Below, piece by piece: positions 47,200-55,853 of a stretch of 64,000 bases of DNA (positions are counted from its first letter, which is position 1; every line of letters begins with the position of its first letter). The DNA comes from Nonomuraea angiospora (GTDB lineage: Bacteria > Actinomycetota > Actinomycetes > Streptosporangiales > Streptosporangiaceae), in the NCBI RefSeq assembly GCF_014873145.1, contig NZ_JADBEK010000001.1:6014001-6078000 (forward strand), read 5' to 3'. The position numbers and the translations under genes are program-made. The notes beneath the pieces were generated by a model, which worked only from the letters and a program-made list of their open reading frames with translations, did not search any database and was not told the origin of the DNA.

Positions 47200-49026
47200 T
47201 CAGGACCAGGGAGTCAGGAACCCCAGCCCGAGGTCGCTGAGCAGGCTGTCGATCAGCCCGGTGATCAGCCCGATCGTGCTCTGCCTGGCGTTGCCCGCCA
47301 GCTCGTCGATGACCGACTCCGGCGCCTGCCACGGATACCACACCGCGTCCTGCCCCAGCGCGAACATCACCGCGAACAGCGCCGCCGTGCCCACCAGCAC
47401 GACCGCGACCAGCGCCGCACCGGGGCTGCGCAGCACGCCGGTCAGCGTACGGGTGACGGCCTGGCGCGGCGCGCCGCCGCCCGGCAGCACGAACAGGCCG
47501 CCCGCGAAGGCGCCCGCCGCGAACGAGGCGGCCACGTTGACGCTCATCCCGCCCACCCAGTGGAGCAGGCCCCAGACGCACAGCCCGAACAGCAGCGCCA
47601 GCGGCACGTGCACCGCCGTCACGAGCGCGGACTTGACCAGCGCCCAGGGCGTGCCGACGACCGCCAGCAGCGGGTCGGCCGAGCTGCTGCCGCGCATCTG
47701 GCGCCGCTTGACCAGGTCGCCGAAGAGGTATTCGCCGAGCCTCAGCACCAGCGCGAGCGCGACGGCGATCGCGCCCACCATGACCGGCATCATGACGGTC
47801 AGCGCGACCAGCGTGACCAGCAGGAGCAGGCCCACGACCTGGCTGCCGAACAGGTATCTCTTCCGCTCGGACGGCGGGGTGTACTGAGGCGGCGGGGTGT
47901 AGGGCCTGACCTGCGACGGCGAGGTGGGCGGCGGCGCCGGGTAGCCCGCGACCCGCTGGTCGGTGCGGGCCACCGGCGGCCTGGCCGCGACCGGCGCGGG
48001 CACGTAGGGCGGCGGCCTTTCCTCCTGGTACGGCCGCTCCTCCCTGCGCGGTGGCGGCCGTTCCTCCCTGCGCGTCGGTGGCCGATCCTCCCGCTGCGGG
48101 GGCGGCGCGGTCTTGCCGTACTCGACCGGCGGCAGCAGGTCGGAGTACGAGTCCATGACCCGCGTGCCGCTGCCCATGCGCTTGGTGCCGGTCGGCCCGT
48201 CGAAGGACGTCTCGTTGAAGGTGGTCACGGCCGGGTCGAGCGCCCTGGCCATCCGCAGCAGCTCGTGCGCGCTGGGCCGGGAGGCGGGGTCGACCTGCAG
48301 CGCCCTGCCGAGCCAGCCGCGCAGCCACGCGGGCGCCTTGTCGATCTGCGCCCGCCCTTCCATGATGTTGAAGCAGACCGCCTCGAACGTCCCCGTGCCG
48401 AACGGCGGCGCCCCCGTCGCGGCGAAGAACACCGTCGAGGCCAGCGCGTGCACGTCGGCCGCCTGGGTGATCTCGGAGTCACGGATGATCTCGGGCGCCA
48501 GATAGCCCGGCGTGCCGACGAACATGCCCGTCTGGGTCAGCCTGGTCGCGTTGACCAGGTGGGCGATGCCGAAGTCGATGACCAGCGGCTCGCCGTTGAC
48601 CAGCATGACGTTGGACGGCTTGAAGTCGCGGTGGATCACGTCGGCCGTGTGGATGGCCACCAGCGCCTGGCAGAGGCCCTGGGTGAGCCTGATGACCTCG
48701 CGCGCCTCCAGCGGGCCGTCGGCCAGGACGGTGTCCTCCAGCGTGCGCCCGGGGGCGAAGCGGGTCACGACGTACGGCTGGCCGCCCACGAGCTCGGCGT
48801 CGATCACCTCGGCGACGTGCGGGCTGCGCACCCGGCGCATGGTCTCGACCTCGCGGGTCAGCCGGTCGCGCGCCTTGAGGTCGGCGGCAACGTGCGGGTG
48901 GAGCACCTTGATGGCGACCTCGCGGCCCTCGCCGTCGAGACCGAGGTGGACGACCCCCATGCCACCTTCGCCGATCTTCCTGACCAGCCGGTACGGGCCC
49001 AGGCGTTCTGGTGCTTGGGTGCTCAT
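47200..49026 (-). CDS. Ser/Thr protein kinase with Pro/Arg-rich linker and multi-helix C-terminus (second in array)
   Basis: A 608-residue kinase. IGEGGMGVVHLG, Lys40 (VAIKVL), HRDFKPSNV (Asp134), IDFGIAH (Asp151) and VGTPGYLAPEIIRDSEITQAADV are canonical; HRDF instead of HRDL is a mild change. The kinase ends near 270. A Pro/Arg/Glu-rich linker (about 310-385; PPTRREERPPPRREERPY) follows, then six hydrophobic helices (about 390-580). The ATG at 49026 has GGAAGG 5-6 nt upstream; a GTG at 49032 is possible. It starts 16 bp after the preceding kinase gene. Confidence 0.93.
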   Translation of the reverse strand: MSTQAPERLGPYRLVRKIGEGGMGVVHLGLDGEGREVAIKVLHPHVAADLKARDRLTREVETMRRVRSPHVAEVIDAELVGGQPYVVTRFAPGRTLEDTVLADGPLEAREVIRLTQGLCQALVAIHTADVIHRDFKPSNVMLVNGEPLVIDFGIAHLVNATRLTQTGMFVGTPGYLAPEIIRDSEITQAADVHALASTVFFAATGAPPFGTGTFEAVCFNIMEGRAQIDKAPAWLRGWLGRALQVDPASRPSAHELLRMARALDPAVTTFNETSFDGPTGTKRMGSGTRVMDSYSDLLPPVEYGKTAPPPQREDRPPTRREERPPPRREERPYQEERPPPYVPAPVAARPPVARTDQRVAGYPAPPPTSPSQVRPYTPPPQYTPPSERKRYLFGSQVVGLLLLVTLVALTVMMPVMVGAIAVALALVLRLGEYLFGDLVKRRQMRGSSSADPLLAVVGTPWALVKSALVTAVHVPLALLFGLCVWGLLHWVGGMSVNVAASFAAGAFAGGLFVLPGGGAPRQAVTRTLTGVLRSPGAALVAVVLVGTAALFAVMFALGQDAVWYPWQAPESVIDELAGNARQSTIGLITGLIDSLLSDLGLGFLTPWS

Positions 49027-49042
49027 CGCCACCTTCCCCGCA

Positions 49043-50983
49043 TCATCCCCCGGGATTCCCCCTCAGCCCGTCTAGCTGTCTGACCACTGGATTGACGTTC
49101 AGCGGAGTCCATACGGCCCCCTTTGGCTTGTCCCCGAACGTGCCGGCGGCGAGGATCAGCGAGAGCGCGGCGGCCACCGCCAGAGCCCCCGCCATCACCA
49201 TCGCCGCTGCCCTCGAGGGTACGAGCGATGAGAGCGTTCTGCGCATCTGTTTGCCAGGACCCTCCACTCCAGGGCCCGCGCAGACGGTCCACAACGCGAC
49301 CGCGGCGCCCCAGGCCAGGGCGTTGGACGGGTCCATCCGAGCCACCACGGTGAGCAGCAGCGTCACCGGCAGGCCCAGGATGAGCGCGTAGAGCACGAGC
49401 GCCAGCGTGATGCCCACCGACTTGGCCAGCGCCTGGGGAAAGGCGAACACCCTGACCACGTCGAGCGCCGCGGCCCCCGCGGCCCTGCGGGCGGTCAGCT
49501 GCGGCTGGGCCAGGTCGGCCGCGCGCAGCAGGATCGCGGCCGGGATCGCCACGACCGCGACCAGCACGGGAGCGAGCACGGCCGCCACGATCATCACGAT
49601 GAGCAGCATCGCGCCGGCCACGCCGTACGCCTTCGACCGCTGCAGCATCTTGCCCGGCGGGACCGACGGGATGTACGGCTCCCGCTTGGTGCTCGGGTCG
49701 GGCTGCGGGTACTGCGGCGGGATGTACGGGGGCGGCTGGAGCGGGCTCGGCGCGGGCCGCGCGTAGTCGGGCACGTCGGGACCCGCGCTCGGCACCTGGG
49801 CGTTCGGGACCGGCGTGTGGATGCGCCCGTAGTCGGGCGAGTCGGGGCGGACCCGCCGGGTGGGCACGTCGCCCTCACCTGGCGGGGCCACGAGGCCGTG
49901 GTTGTTGACCGGCTGCTGCGGCTGCCAGGGCGGCGGGGTCAGGCCGCTCTCGCGCTGGATGCGCCGCAGCTCCTCCGGCGTCACCCTGCGGGTCGGCCAC
50001 GGGTCCGGCTGGTTGGGCAGGAGCGAGACGTACTGCTGGTCCTGGGGCGGCGCGGCGGCCTGCTCCTGGGACTCCAGCAGGCTCCTGGGCGTCACCGGCG
50101 GCGTGGAGATGTCGTACGACGGCTTGTCCTGCACGCGCGGGGGCTCGGTCGGCCGCGGAACGGTCGAGATCTCGTCGGGCACGGTGCTCGGCGTCTTCGG
50201 GAGCATCCGGGCGGTCTGCTCGGCCAGCTCGGCCGCCTTGGGGCGCTTGTTCGGGTTGCGCTGGAACGCGGCCTTCAGCAGCGGCTGCAACGTCGCCGGG
50301 GCGGCGCTCACGTCGGCCTTGCCGGCGGTGATGTTGTAGAAGATCATCTCCAGCGTGCCCTTGCCGAAGGGCGGCTGGCCGGTGGAGGCGAACAGCAGCG
50401 TGCCCGCCCACGCGTGCACGTCGACCTCCGGCCCCGCCTCCTGGCCCTCGATGATCTCGGGCGCGAGGTAGCCGGGCGTGCCGATGAACATGCCGGTCTG
50501 CGTCAGCCGGGTCGCGTCGACCGCCTGGGCGATGCCGAAGTCGATCAGGACGGGCTCGCCGTCGAGGATCAGCACGTTTCCGGGCTTGAGGTCGCGGTGG
50601 ATCACGCCCACCGAGTGCACGGAGGACAGCGCGGCGGCCACCCCGTGCGCGAGCTTGACCAGCGAGGGCAGGTCGAGGGGCCCGTCGTCCTTGACGATCT
50701 CGTCGAGGGGACGGCCGGGGACGTAACGGGTGACGATGTACGGGCGATGACCGGTGACATCGGCGTCGAGCACCTCGGCGATGTATTTGCTCCGCACGCG
50801 CCGCATCGTCTCGACCTCGCGCGAAAGCCGCCGCCTGGCGACCTCGTCGCCGGCGACCTCGCCGCGCAGGACCTTGACCGCCACCTGCCGACCCTGCGGG
50901 TCGACAGCGAGGTGGACAACGCCCATCCCGCCTTCACCGAGCCGCCTGAGCAGCCGGTAAGGGCCTAGTCGGTCATCGTTCAT
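49043..50983 (-). CDS. Ser/Thr protein kinase with Pro/Gln-rich linker and multi-helix C-terminus (first in array)
   Basis: A 646-residue kinase. LGEGGMGVVHLA, Lys37 (VAVKVL), IHRDLKPGNV (Asp131), IDFGIAQ (Asp148) and GTPGYLAPEIIEGQEAGPEVDV are intact. The kinase ends near 265. A long disordered Pro/Gln/Ser/Tyr-rich linker (about 270-455) contains possible autophosphorylation sites, then four to five hydrophobic helices (about 460-620). It heads an array of three related kinases and probably arose with them by duplication. The ATG at 50983 begins the conserved N-terminus. Confidence 0.93.
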   Translation of the reverse strand: MNDDRLGPYRLLRRLGEGGMGVVHLAVDPQGRQVAVKVLRGEVAGDEVARRRLSREVETMRRVRSKYIAEVLDADVTGHRPYIVTRYVPGRPLDEIVKDDGPLDLPSLVKLAHGVAAALSSVHSVGVIHRDLKPGNVLILDGEPVLIDFGIAQAVDATRLTQTGMFIGTPGYLAPEIIEGQEAGPEVDVHAWAGTLLFASTGQPPFGKGTLEMIFYNITAGKADVSAAPATLQPLLKAAFQRNPNKRPKAAELAEQTARMLPKTPSTVPDEISTVPRPTEPPRVQDKPSYDISTPPVTPRSLLESQEQAAAPPQDQQYVSLLPNQPDPWPTRRVTPEELRRIQRESGLTPPPWQPQQPVNNHGLVAPPGEGDVPTRRVRPDSPDYGRIHTPVPNAQVPSAGPDVPDYARPAPSPLQPPPYIPPQYPQPDPSTKREPYIPSVPPGKMLQRSKAYGVAGAMLLIVMIVAAVLAPVLVAVVAIPAAILLRAADLAQPQLTARRAAGAAALDVVRVFAFPQALAKSVGITLALVLYALILGLPVTLLLTVVARMDPSNALAWGAAVALWTVCAGPGVEGPGKQMRRTLSSLVPSRAAAMVMAGALAVAAALSLILAAGTFGDKPKGAVWTPLNVNPVVRQLDGLRGNPGG

Positions 50984-51115
50984 GGCATGAAGCACCATAC
51001 CGGCTTAATCCCCGCCCACGAGATGAACCATGAGGCCACATTCCCACTCGTACAACGTCCAGAAAGGGGCCATCGGTTTCCCATCCAACGGTCTCGAATC
51101 GGCTTCAGTTTCCCC

Positions 51116-51628
51116 TCAACCGGCCAGCGGCAGAACCTCGGCGCTCTTCAGCCCGGCCAGCGTGGCACCGGACACGGCCAGTTTCGACCTGCGCACGCCG
51201 CTCCCGATCACCACTCTGGGATGCTCGGCGACGTGCGTGTCCACCAGGACGGGCCAGTCGGCGGGCAGGCCCAGCGGGGTGATGCCGCCGTACTCCATCC
51301 CGGTCAGCTCGACCGCGTCGGCCATCGGCGCGAAGCTCGCCTTGCGGGCGTCGAGGTGGCGGCGGACGACTCCGTTGACGTCCACCCGCATCGTCGCGAG
51401 CACCATGCAGGCGACGTAGCGCGTCTCGCCGCCGCGCTTGGCCGCGACGACCACGCAGTTGGCCGACTCGTCGAGCGTCACGCCATACCGCTCGCAGAAC
51501 GCCGCCGTGTCGGCCAGCTCAGGGTCGATCTCGGCCACTTCGACGCCCTCCAGCTCCGGCACGGCGAGCGCGACCGGGTCGGCCAGCAGGTCGGTCCGGT
51601 CGTTGGCGGGCACCCAGTGCAACGCCAT
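51116..51628 (-). CDS. YbaK/prolyl-tRNA editing-family aminoacyl-tRNA deacylase
   Basis: A 170-residue YbaK-domain protein. ANCVVVAAKRGGETRYVACMVLATMRVDVNGVVRRHLDARKASFAPMADAVELTGMEYGGITPLGLPADWPVLVD is the diagnostic region, here given as two adjoining blocks: the lysine-bearing strand (VVVAAKR) and the GGITPLGLP loop. Relatives hydrolyse misacylated tRNA such as Ala- or Cys-tRNA(Pro). The ATG at 51628 has GAGGAG 6 nt upstream; the ATG at 51634 directly abuts it and is a poor start. It lies 76 bp after the amine oxidase stop on the same strand. Confidence 0.88.
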   Translation of the reverse strand: MALHWVPANDRTDLLADPVALAVPELEGVEVAEIDPELADTAAFCERYGVTLDESANCVVVAAKRGGETRYVACMVLATMRVDVNGVVRRHLDARKASFAPMADAVELTGMEYGGITPLGLPADWPVLVDTHVAEHPRVVIGSGVRRSKLAVSGATLAGLKSAEVLPLAG

Positions 51629-51704
51629 CCCCATCTCCTCGATTTTATCTCCGCAGATCGCTTCTCCCAGGAGCCTACGGTGGCCGCGGGGGTGGCGAGC
51701 GGCG

Positions 51705-53255
51705 TCAGGCGGACTGCAGCACTCGCTGGTGCAGCTGGGTGACGACACTGCGGGCGGACTCCATGGCCCCCGCCTGCCATGCGATCAGATGGGTGAGCCA
51801 GTCGCCCGCGAAGTAAACCCTTCCGGCGGGGCGTTGCAGAAAAGTGAAGGACGAATCAAAGTCGGGCCAGCGCACCCAGCCTCCCTGGATGTGCGGCTGG
51901 CGGTCCCAGGCGATGGAGACGCTGGACAGAAGGTTCTGTCGGTATTTGTCGCCGTGGATCTTCTTGCCCTGGGTGAGCGCCCTGCGCCTTCTGTCCTCGG
52001 GGGCGAGGGCCGCGTACAACTCGGCGTTCCGCTCGGTGTTGTAGTAGCCGACGAGGACGCCGCGCTCGGAGTGGTAGCCGTGGGAGGGGTACCAGATGTG
52101 GGTGATGTCCAGGTCGGTCTCGGTCACGCCGCCGTAGATGCGGTCCTCCAGCTCCCACCAGCGGCGGCCGTACTCCAGGCCGATCTTGCCGGCGGCGACC
52201 GGGATCGGGGTGCCGAGCGCGGTGGTGACCTGGGCGCCGAGGTTGTGCGGGATCTTGGCGAGGATGTGGGGCGGCAGGGCGGCGATGCAGTAGTCGGCCT
52301 TGAGGCCGCCGCCCTCCCAGGCGACCTCCACGCCGTCCGCCAGGTTGGTGATCTTGGTGACCTTGGCGCCGGTCCTGATCCGGTCGCGGCCGACCGCCTC
52401 CGTCAGCTTGGTGACGATGGCGTCCATGCCGCCGACGGGCTGGAACATGGGGGTGGCCTGTTCGTAGCCGAAGTCGTTGGTGATGGCGCGGCCGGTGCCG
52501 GCGGCGAGGACCTGGTGGAGGGTGCCCGGGGCGTCGAGGGGAGTGCCGGTGTCGATTGCCGGATATTTCGTGAAACCGCGGCGCTCGGAGCCTTCGTATC
52601 GGTGCTTCGGGCCCAGGTCACCGAATCTCCGGAGGAATTCGAGCAGCGTCTCCTGGTCGGCCTTGCTGATGGCCCGGTCCAGCGCGCCGACATTTGTCGC
52701 TTTCGCCAATAATTCCGCGATATAGCCGTACATGTCGGCTCGGGCGGTGCGCGCCCGCACCGTCCGGCCGTTGGTGTTCACGTAGGCGGCGGCGTTGTTG
52801 TTGACGAAGGTCTCGATGGGGATGCCCAGCTCGCGGCAGTAGTCGAGGGTGACCATCCAGGGGGCGATCCGGCCGGGGCCCGCGTTGAAGTAGACGCCCT
52901 CGCCGAACCTCACGTCCTGGGCGGGCCCGTTCAGCTCGGCCAGGCGGTCGCCGCCGCGCAACGTGAGGTTCCGCCCGCCGGCCTTCTCCCTGGCCTCCAG
53001 GAGCGTGCAGTCGTATCCGGCCTTGCCCAGCTCGTACGCGGCCGTCAGCCCCGCCACCCCGGCGCCGAGGATCACGACCTTCGCCGCCCCCTTGCCGCTC
53101 AGGCTGAAGTCGCCCGGCCTGGGGGCGGCGAACTGCTTGTCCTGCTCGGACGGCGCCAGGCCGAGGGCGCCCATGGCGGCGTACATGGCGCCCGCGCCGC
53201 CCACCGCCCCGATCCCGACGAGCAGCCCCCGCCGGGTCAGCGCCGCACCCTCCAC
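51705..53255 (-). CDS. Tat-exported flavin monoamine oxidase-family protein
   Basis: A 516-residue FAD amine oxidase. The N-terminus LTRRGLLVGIGAVGGAGAMY is a twin-arginine signal (RR at 8-9). The FAD fingerprint VVILGAGVAGLTAAYELGKAGYDCTLLEA, GGRNLTLRGG and C-terminal GRVYFAGDWLTHLIAWQAGAMESA are clear. Relatives oxidise L-amino acids or polyamines, producing H2O2. The start is GTG at 53255 with GGAGGGA upstream; the longer TTG start at 53282 is less likely. No reductase or transporter is coupled to it. Substrate unknown. Confidence 0.92.
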   Translation of the reverse strand: MEGAALTRRGLLVGIGAVGGAGAMYAAMGALGLAPSEQDKQFAAPRPGDFSLSGKGAAKVVILGAGVAGLTAAYELGKAGYDCTLLEAREKAGGRNLTLRGGDRLAELNGPAQDVRFGEGVYFNAGPGRIAPWMVTLDYCRELGIPIETFVNNNAAAYVNTNGRTVRARTARADMYGYIAELLAKATNVGALDRAISKADQETLLEFLRRFGDLGPKHRYEGSERRGFTKYPAIDTGTPLDAPGTLHQVLAAGTGRAITNDFGYEQATPMFQPVGGMDAIVTKLTEAVGRDRIRTGAKVTKITNLADGVEVAWEGGGLKADYCIAALPPHILAKIPHNLGAQVTTALGTPIPVAAGKIGLEYGRRWWELEDRIYGGVTETDLDITHIWYPSHGYHSERGVLVGYYNTERNAELYAALAPEDRRRRALTQGKKIHGDKYRQNLLSSVSIAWDRQPHIQGGWVRWPDFDSSFTFLQRPAGRVYFAGDWLTHLIAWQAGAMESARSVVTQLHQRVLQSA

Positions 53256-53354
53256 GCCGCCGTCTCCCTCCGCGCTCCACAAAACCGCTCCGCACCGTAC
53301 ACCCGGCCGCAGATCACCGCATTCCAGACGCCGGAGATCCGTGGAACGCCAGGG

Positions 53355-54197
53355 TCAGCCGTACGGGCCGCTGCCGCAGGCGATCTGGCCGCCGATGGTG
53401 GCGAAGATGCCGAACAGGGCCATGACCTGCGCGAAGTCGTCCGTCGTGAACTCGATGTGCCGCGGCCCCACCGACTTCACGCCCGGGATCAGCGCCACGG
53501 CCGCCGCGATGGCGGTGGAGTTCCACTCCACCCCGAGCGTGTACGGCGCAGCCACCGCATAAGGCGTGAAGTCGCTCAACCGGTTGAGCGCACGGACCGT
53601 CGCCTCACGGATCCTGGCCTGCGCGACGCTCGGCGGCAGCAACTCGGCGGAGAACTTGTCGATCCCCTTCTTCACCGCGACCGTCTCGACGTCGCCGAGC
53701 ACCTCGCGCGCCTCTTCCCCGACGGCCTCGTCCCCGGCCACCAGCACGACCGGCACCCCGTGGAACCCGGCGCACGCCGCCACGAGCCGGGTCTCGCCGC
53801 ACAGCTCGCCGTTGAGGTAGACGTTCTGGATCTCCTTGCCCATCCAGGTGTGGTTGAGCACGCCGTGCGGCACGCCGGCGCGGGCGTGGTAGCCGACGAA
53901 GCACGCCGCCTGGAACGAGCTGTCGAGCCCCTGGGCCATCCGCTGCGCCTTGCCCGGGCCGCGGATGAGGCTGGCGCGCGGGTCGAGCAGGTCGATCCGG
54001 AGGTTCTTGGTGGAGCCGTGGGCGTCGTTGACCAGCACGCTGGCCGCCCCGGCGGCGAAGGCCCCCTCGATGGCGGCGTTCGCGTCGGCCGTCATCAGCT
54101 CGCAGCCGCGCTCGTACCCGCGTTTGCCGGCGTGCATCTCCTCGGGGTCGGTCAGCCCCGTCACGCCCTCCATGTCGACGGACAGATAAACCTTCAC
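53355..54197 (-). CDS. M55 family metallopeptidase (DppA-like D-aminopeptidase)
   Basis: A 280-residue zinc peptidase. Metal ligands are visible: Asp8 and Glu10 in YLSVDMEGVTG, His60 in LVNDAHGSTKNL, His104 in FVGYHARAGVPHG, and Glu in NGELCGETRLVAACAGFHGVP. DppA removes N-terminal D-Ala from peptides and may recycle cell-wall peptides. ATG at 54197. It follows the PP-loop gene by 16 bp on the same strand, so both may be in one operon. Confidence 0.94.
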   Translation of the reverse strand: MKVYLSVDMEGVTGLTDPEEMHAGKRGYERGCELMTADANAAIEGAFAAGAASVLVNDAHGSTKNLRIDLLDPRASLIRGPGKAQRMAQGLDSSFQAACFVGYHARAGVPHGVLNHTWMGKEIQNVYLNGELCGETRLVAACAGFHGVPVVLVAGDEAVGEEAREVLGDVETVAVKKGIDKFSAELLPPSVAQARIREATVRALNRLSDFTPYAVAAPYTLGVEWNSTAIAAAVALIPGVKSVGPRHIEFTTDDFAQVMALFGIFATIGGQIACGSGPYG

Positions 54198-54213
54198 GCG
54201 TTCCCACTCCTCA

Positions 54214-55413
54214 TCAGGCGCCCCATGTCTCCACCCGGCGGACCTCGTCCTCCGTCATGAGCCCCACGTGCTTCTCGACGAACGCCGTGGCCTCCTCGCG
54301 CCACTGTGCCGGGATCTCGGCCAGGGCCCGCGGGTAGCAGTGGTCCAGCCAGGCCGTCGACTCCTCCGAGACGTCGAAGTAGTCGAGGGCCTTGGCGAAG
54401 AGCGTGTTCTCGATGCCGGGGACGCGGGCGAACCCGTACTCGATCATCTCCTGCCCCCCGTACGGCGGCTTCTTGAGGTACTTCTGCGCGACGGGGCGGT
54501 CGGCGGTGATGGGGGTGTCGAGGGGGCGGCGCTCGACGGCCGCCTGGATGAGCTCCTTGTAGAGGCACTTGCCGCAGGTACGGCACGGGCCGTCGGTGCC
54601 GCGCAGGCACCAGCGCACGTAGTCCTTGAGGTCGGACCCCAGGGCCAGGCGCATCGTGGTGGCCTCGCTCACCCCGCCGACGGGGAGCACGATGTGCACG
54701 CCGGCGGCCGCGAACAGCCGGCCCCACCTGCCGTGCGGCGACCACATGGGGTTGTCGGGCGTGTAGCGCCACAGGTAGCGGCCTCCGCCGAGCCAGCGCG
54801 AGCCGAGCTCGTAGCCGAAGCCCAGCCCGCCGAGGTCGAGCTGGTCGGCGAGCAGCAGCGCGCCGGCCGCGACCGCGTGGTGCTCCGGGTAGCCGGGGCG
54901 CGGCTCGGCCAGGGTGAACTCGAGGTCGGAGGTGACCGTGCTCAGCTCGCGCCCTGTCTTGGCGGCGAGCTTGGCCAGGACGTCCGACCGGTAGTGGGAC
55001 CAGCGGTTGGGGACGCGCGGGTGCGGCACCCGGCGGAAGTGCACGAACGGCGCCTGCGGGTAGACGGTGGCCGCCGCCACGGAGTCCGCGCCGCCGCTGT
55101 AGGAGATCGCGAGCCGGGCCCCCGGACGGCGCGGCTCGGCCCCCACCGGCCCGGCCTCGACGCCCCACCCGGAGTGCAGGGCTTCGGCGAGGTCCGCCGA
55201 GATGGCGCGGTCGAAGGAGATGCGCTTCCTCGTCCACGGCGCCACGACCGTCCAGGCGGCGACGGCGAAGAGGTCCGGGTGGGCGTCGCCGGGGACGCCG
55301 CCGACGGAGCAGGAGTTGATGGCCAGCTTGATGGGGTGCTCGTCGGAGGCCTTGCCCGTGATCTCGTCCTCCGCGTCGAGGCGGAAGGTCAGGCTCGTGC
55401 CGGTCCAGGTCAC
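54214..55413 (-). CDS. Uncharacterised PP-loop ATP pyrophosphatase-like protein
   Basis: A 399-residue protein. A beta-rich N-terminal domain (1-95: VTWTGTSLTFRLDAEDEITG and following) precedes the PP-loop SYSGGADSVAAATVYP (104-111), followed by a nucleotide-binding fold (LGGLGFGYELGSRWLGGG, HIVLPVGGVSEATTMRLAL). A cysteine cluster CLRGTDGPCRTCGKCLYKEL lies near 280-300. PP-loop enzymes adenylate a carbonyl oxygen for thiolation or amidation; the Cys cluster is reminiscent of QueC/TilS-related zinc sites. The GTG start at 55413 overlaps the coiled-coil gene stop by 4 bp. I know no characterised homologue, so the substrate is open. Confidence 0.7.
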   Translation of the reverse strand: MTWTGTSLTFRLDAEDEITGKASDEHPIKLAINSCSVGGVPGDAHPDLFAVAAWTVVAPWTRKRISFDRAISADLAEALHSGWGVEAGPVGAEPRRPGARLAISYSGGADSVAAATVYPQAPFVHFRRVPHPRVPNRWSHYRSDVLAKLAAKTGRELSTVTSDLEFTLAEPRPGYPEHHAVAAGALLLADQLDLGGLGFGYELGSRWLGGGRYLWRYTPDNPMWSPHGRWGRLFAAAGVHIVLPVGGVSEATTMRLALGSDLKDYVRWCLRGTDGPCRTCGKCLYKELIQAAVERRPLDTPITADRPVAQKYLKKPPYGGQEMIEYGFARVPGIENTLFAKALDYFDVSEESTAWLDHCYPRALAEIPAQWREEATAFVEKHVGLMTEDEVRRVETWGA

Positions 55414-55784
55414 GCGCACGGCTGCTCCCCCGGTTGCCCGGAGGCGCGGCCGGCGCGGAGGTCGTCGATGGCCTGCCAGACCAGGACCTCGTTCTGGAGC
55501 ACGCCGTCCAGGGCCTTCGCCGTCTCCTGGGCGAGCCGGTGGGTGTCGTCGAGCTTCGCCTTGTCGGCCTTGCCGATCCCGGAGCCGGTCCCGGTCACTG
55601 TCGGGCGGGCGTTCCTGAGCCGCTCCACCTCGCTCTGGAGGGTGGCCATTTCCCGCCGGAGCGTCTGGACCTCCCAGAGCGCGTCCCTGATGTCCTGACG
55701 GTGGTCGGAAATGGAGATGTAGCGGGAGTCGAACCACGTACGCACGGCCTTCCGGAGCCGCGCAGGGACCAGGACGCGCATCAT
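55410..55784 (-). CDS. Coiled-coil protein of unknown function, coupled to the PP-loop gene
   Basis: A 124-residue protein from the ATG at 55784 (or 55781): MMRVLVPARLRKAVRTWFDSRYISISDHRQDIRDALWEVQTLRREMATLQSEVERLRNARP, then a Gly/Ser linker and a helical end (DTHRLAQETAKALDGVLQNEVLVWQAIDDLRAG). The central heptads (WEVQTLRREMATLQSEVERL) form a coiled coil. There is no signal peptide; the basic amphipathic N-terminus could touch membrane. The 4-bp overlap with the PP-loop gene argues for a shared function, perhaps scaffold or substrate carrier. Family unknown. Confidence 0.65.
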   Translation of the reverse strand: MMRVLVPARLRKAVRTWFDSRYISISDHRQDIRDALWEVQTLRREMATLQSEVERLRNARPTVTGTGSGIGKADKAKLDDTHRLAQETAKALDGVLQNEVLVWQAIDDLRAGRASGQPGEQPCA

Positions 55785-55853
55785 GAAACGCCACCATACT
55801 GGCAAACCCGCGCGCGATAGGACGAGCCGTTCGAATGGGTCGACTTTCCCTTT

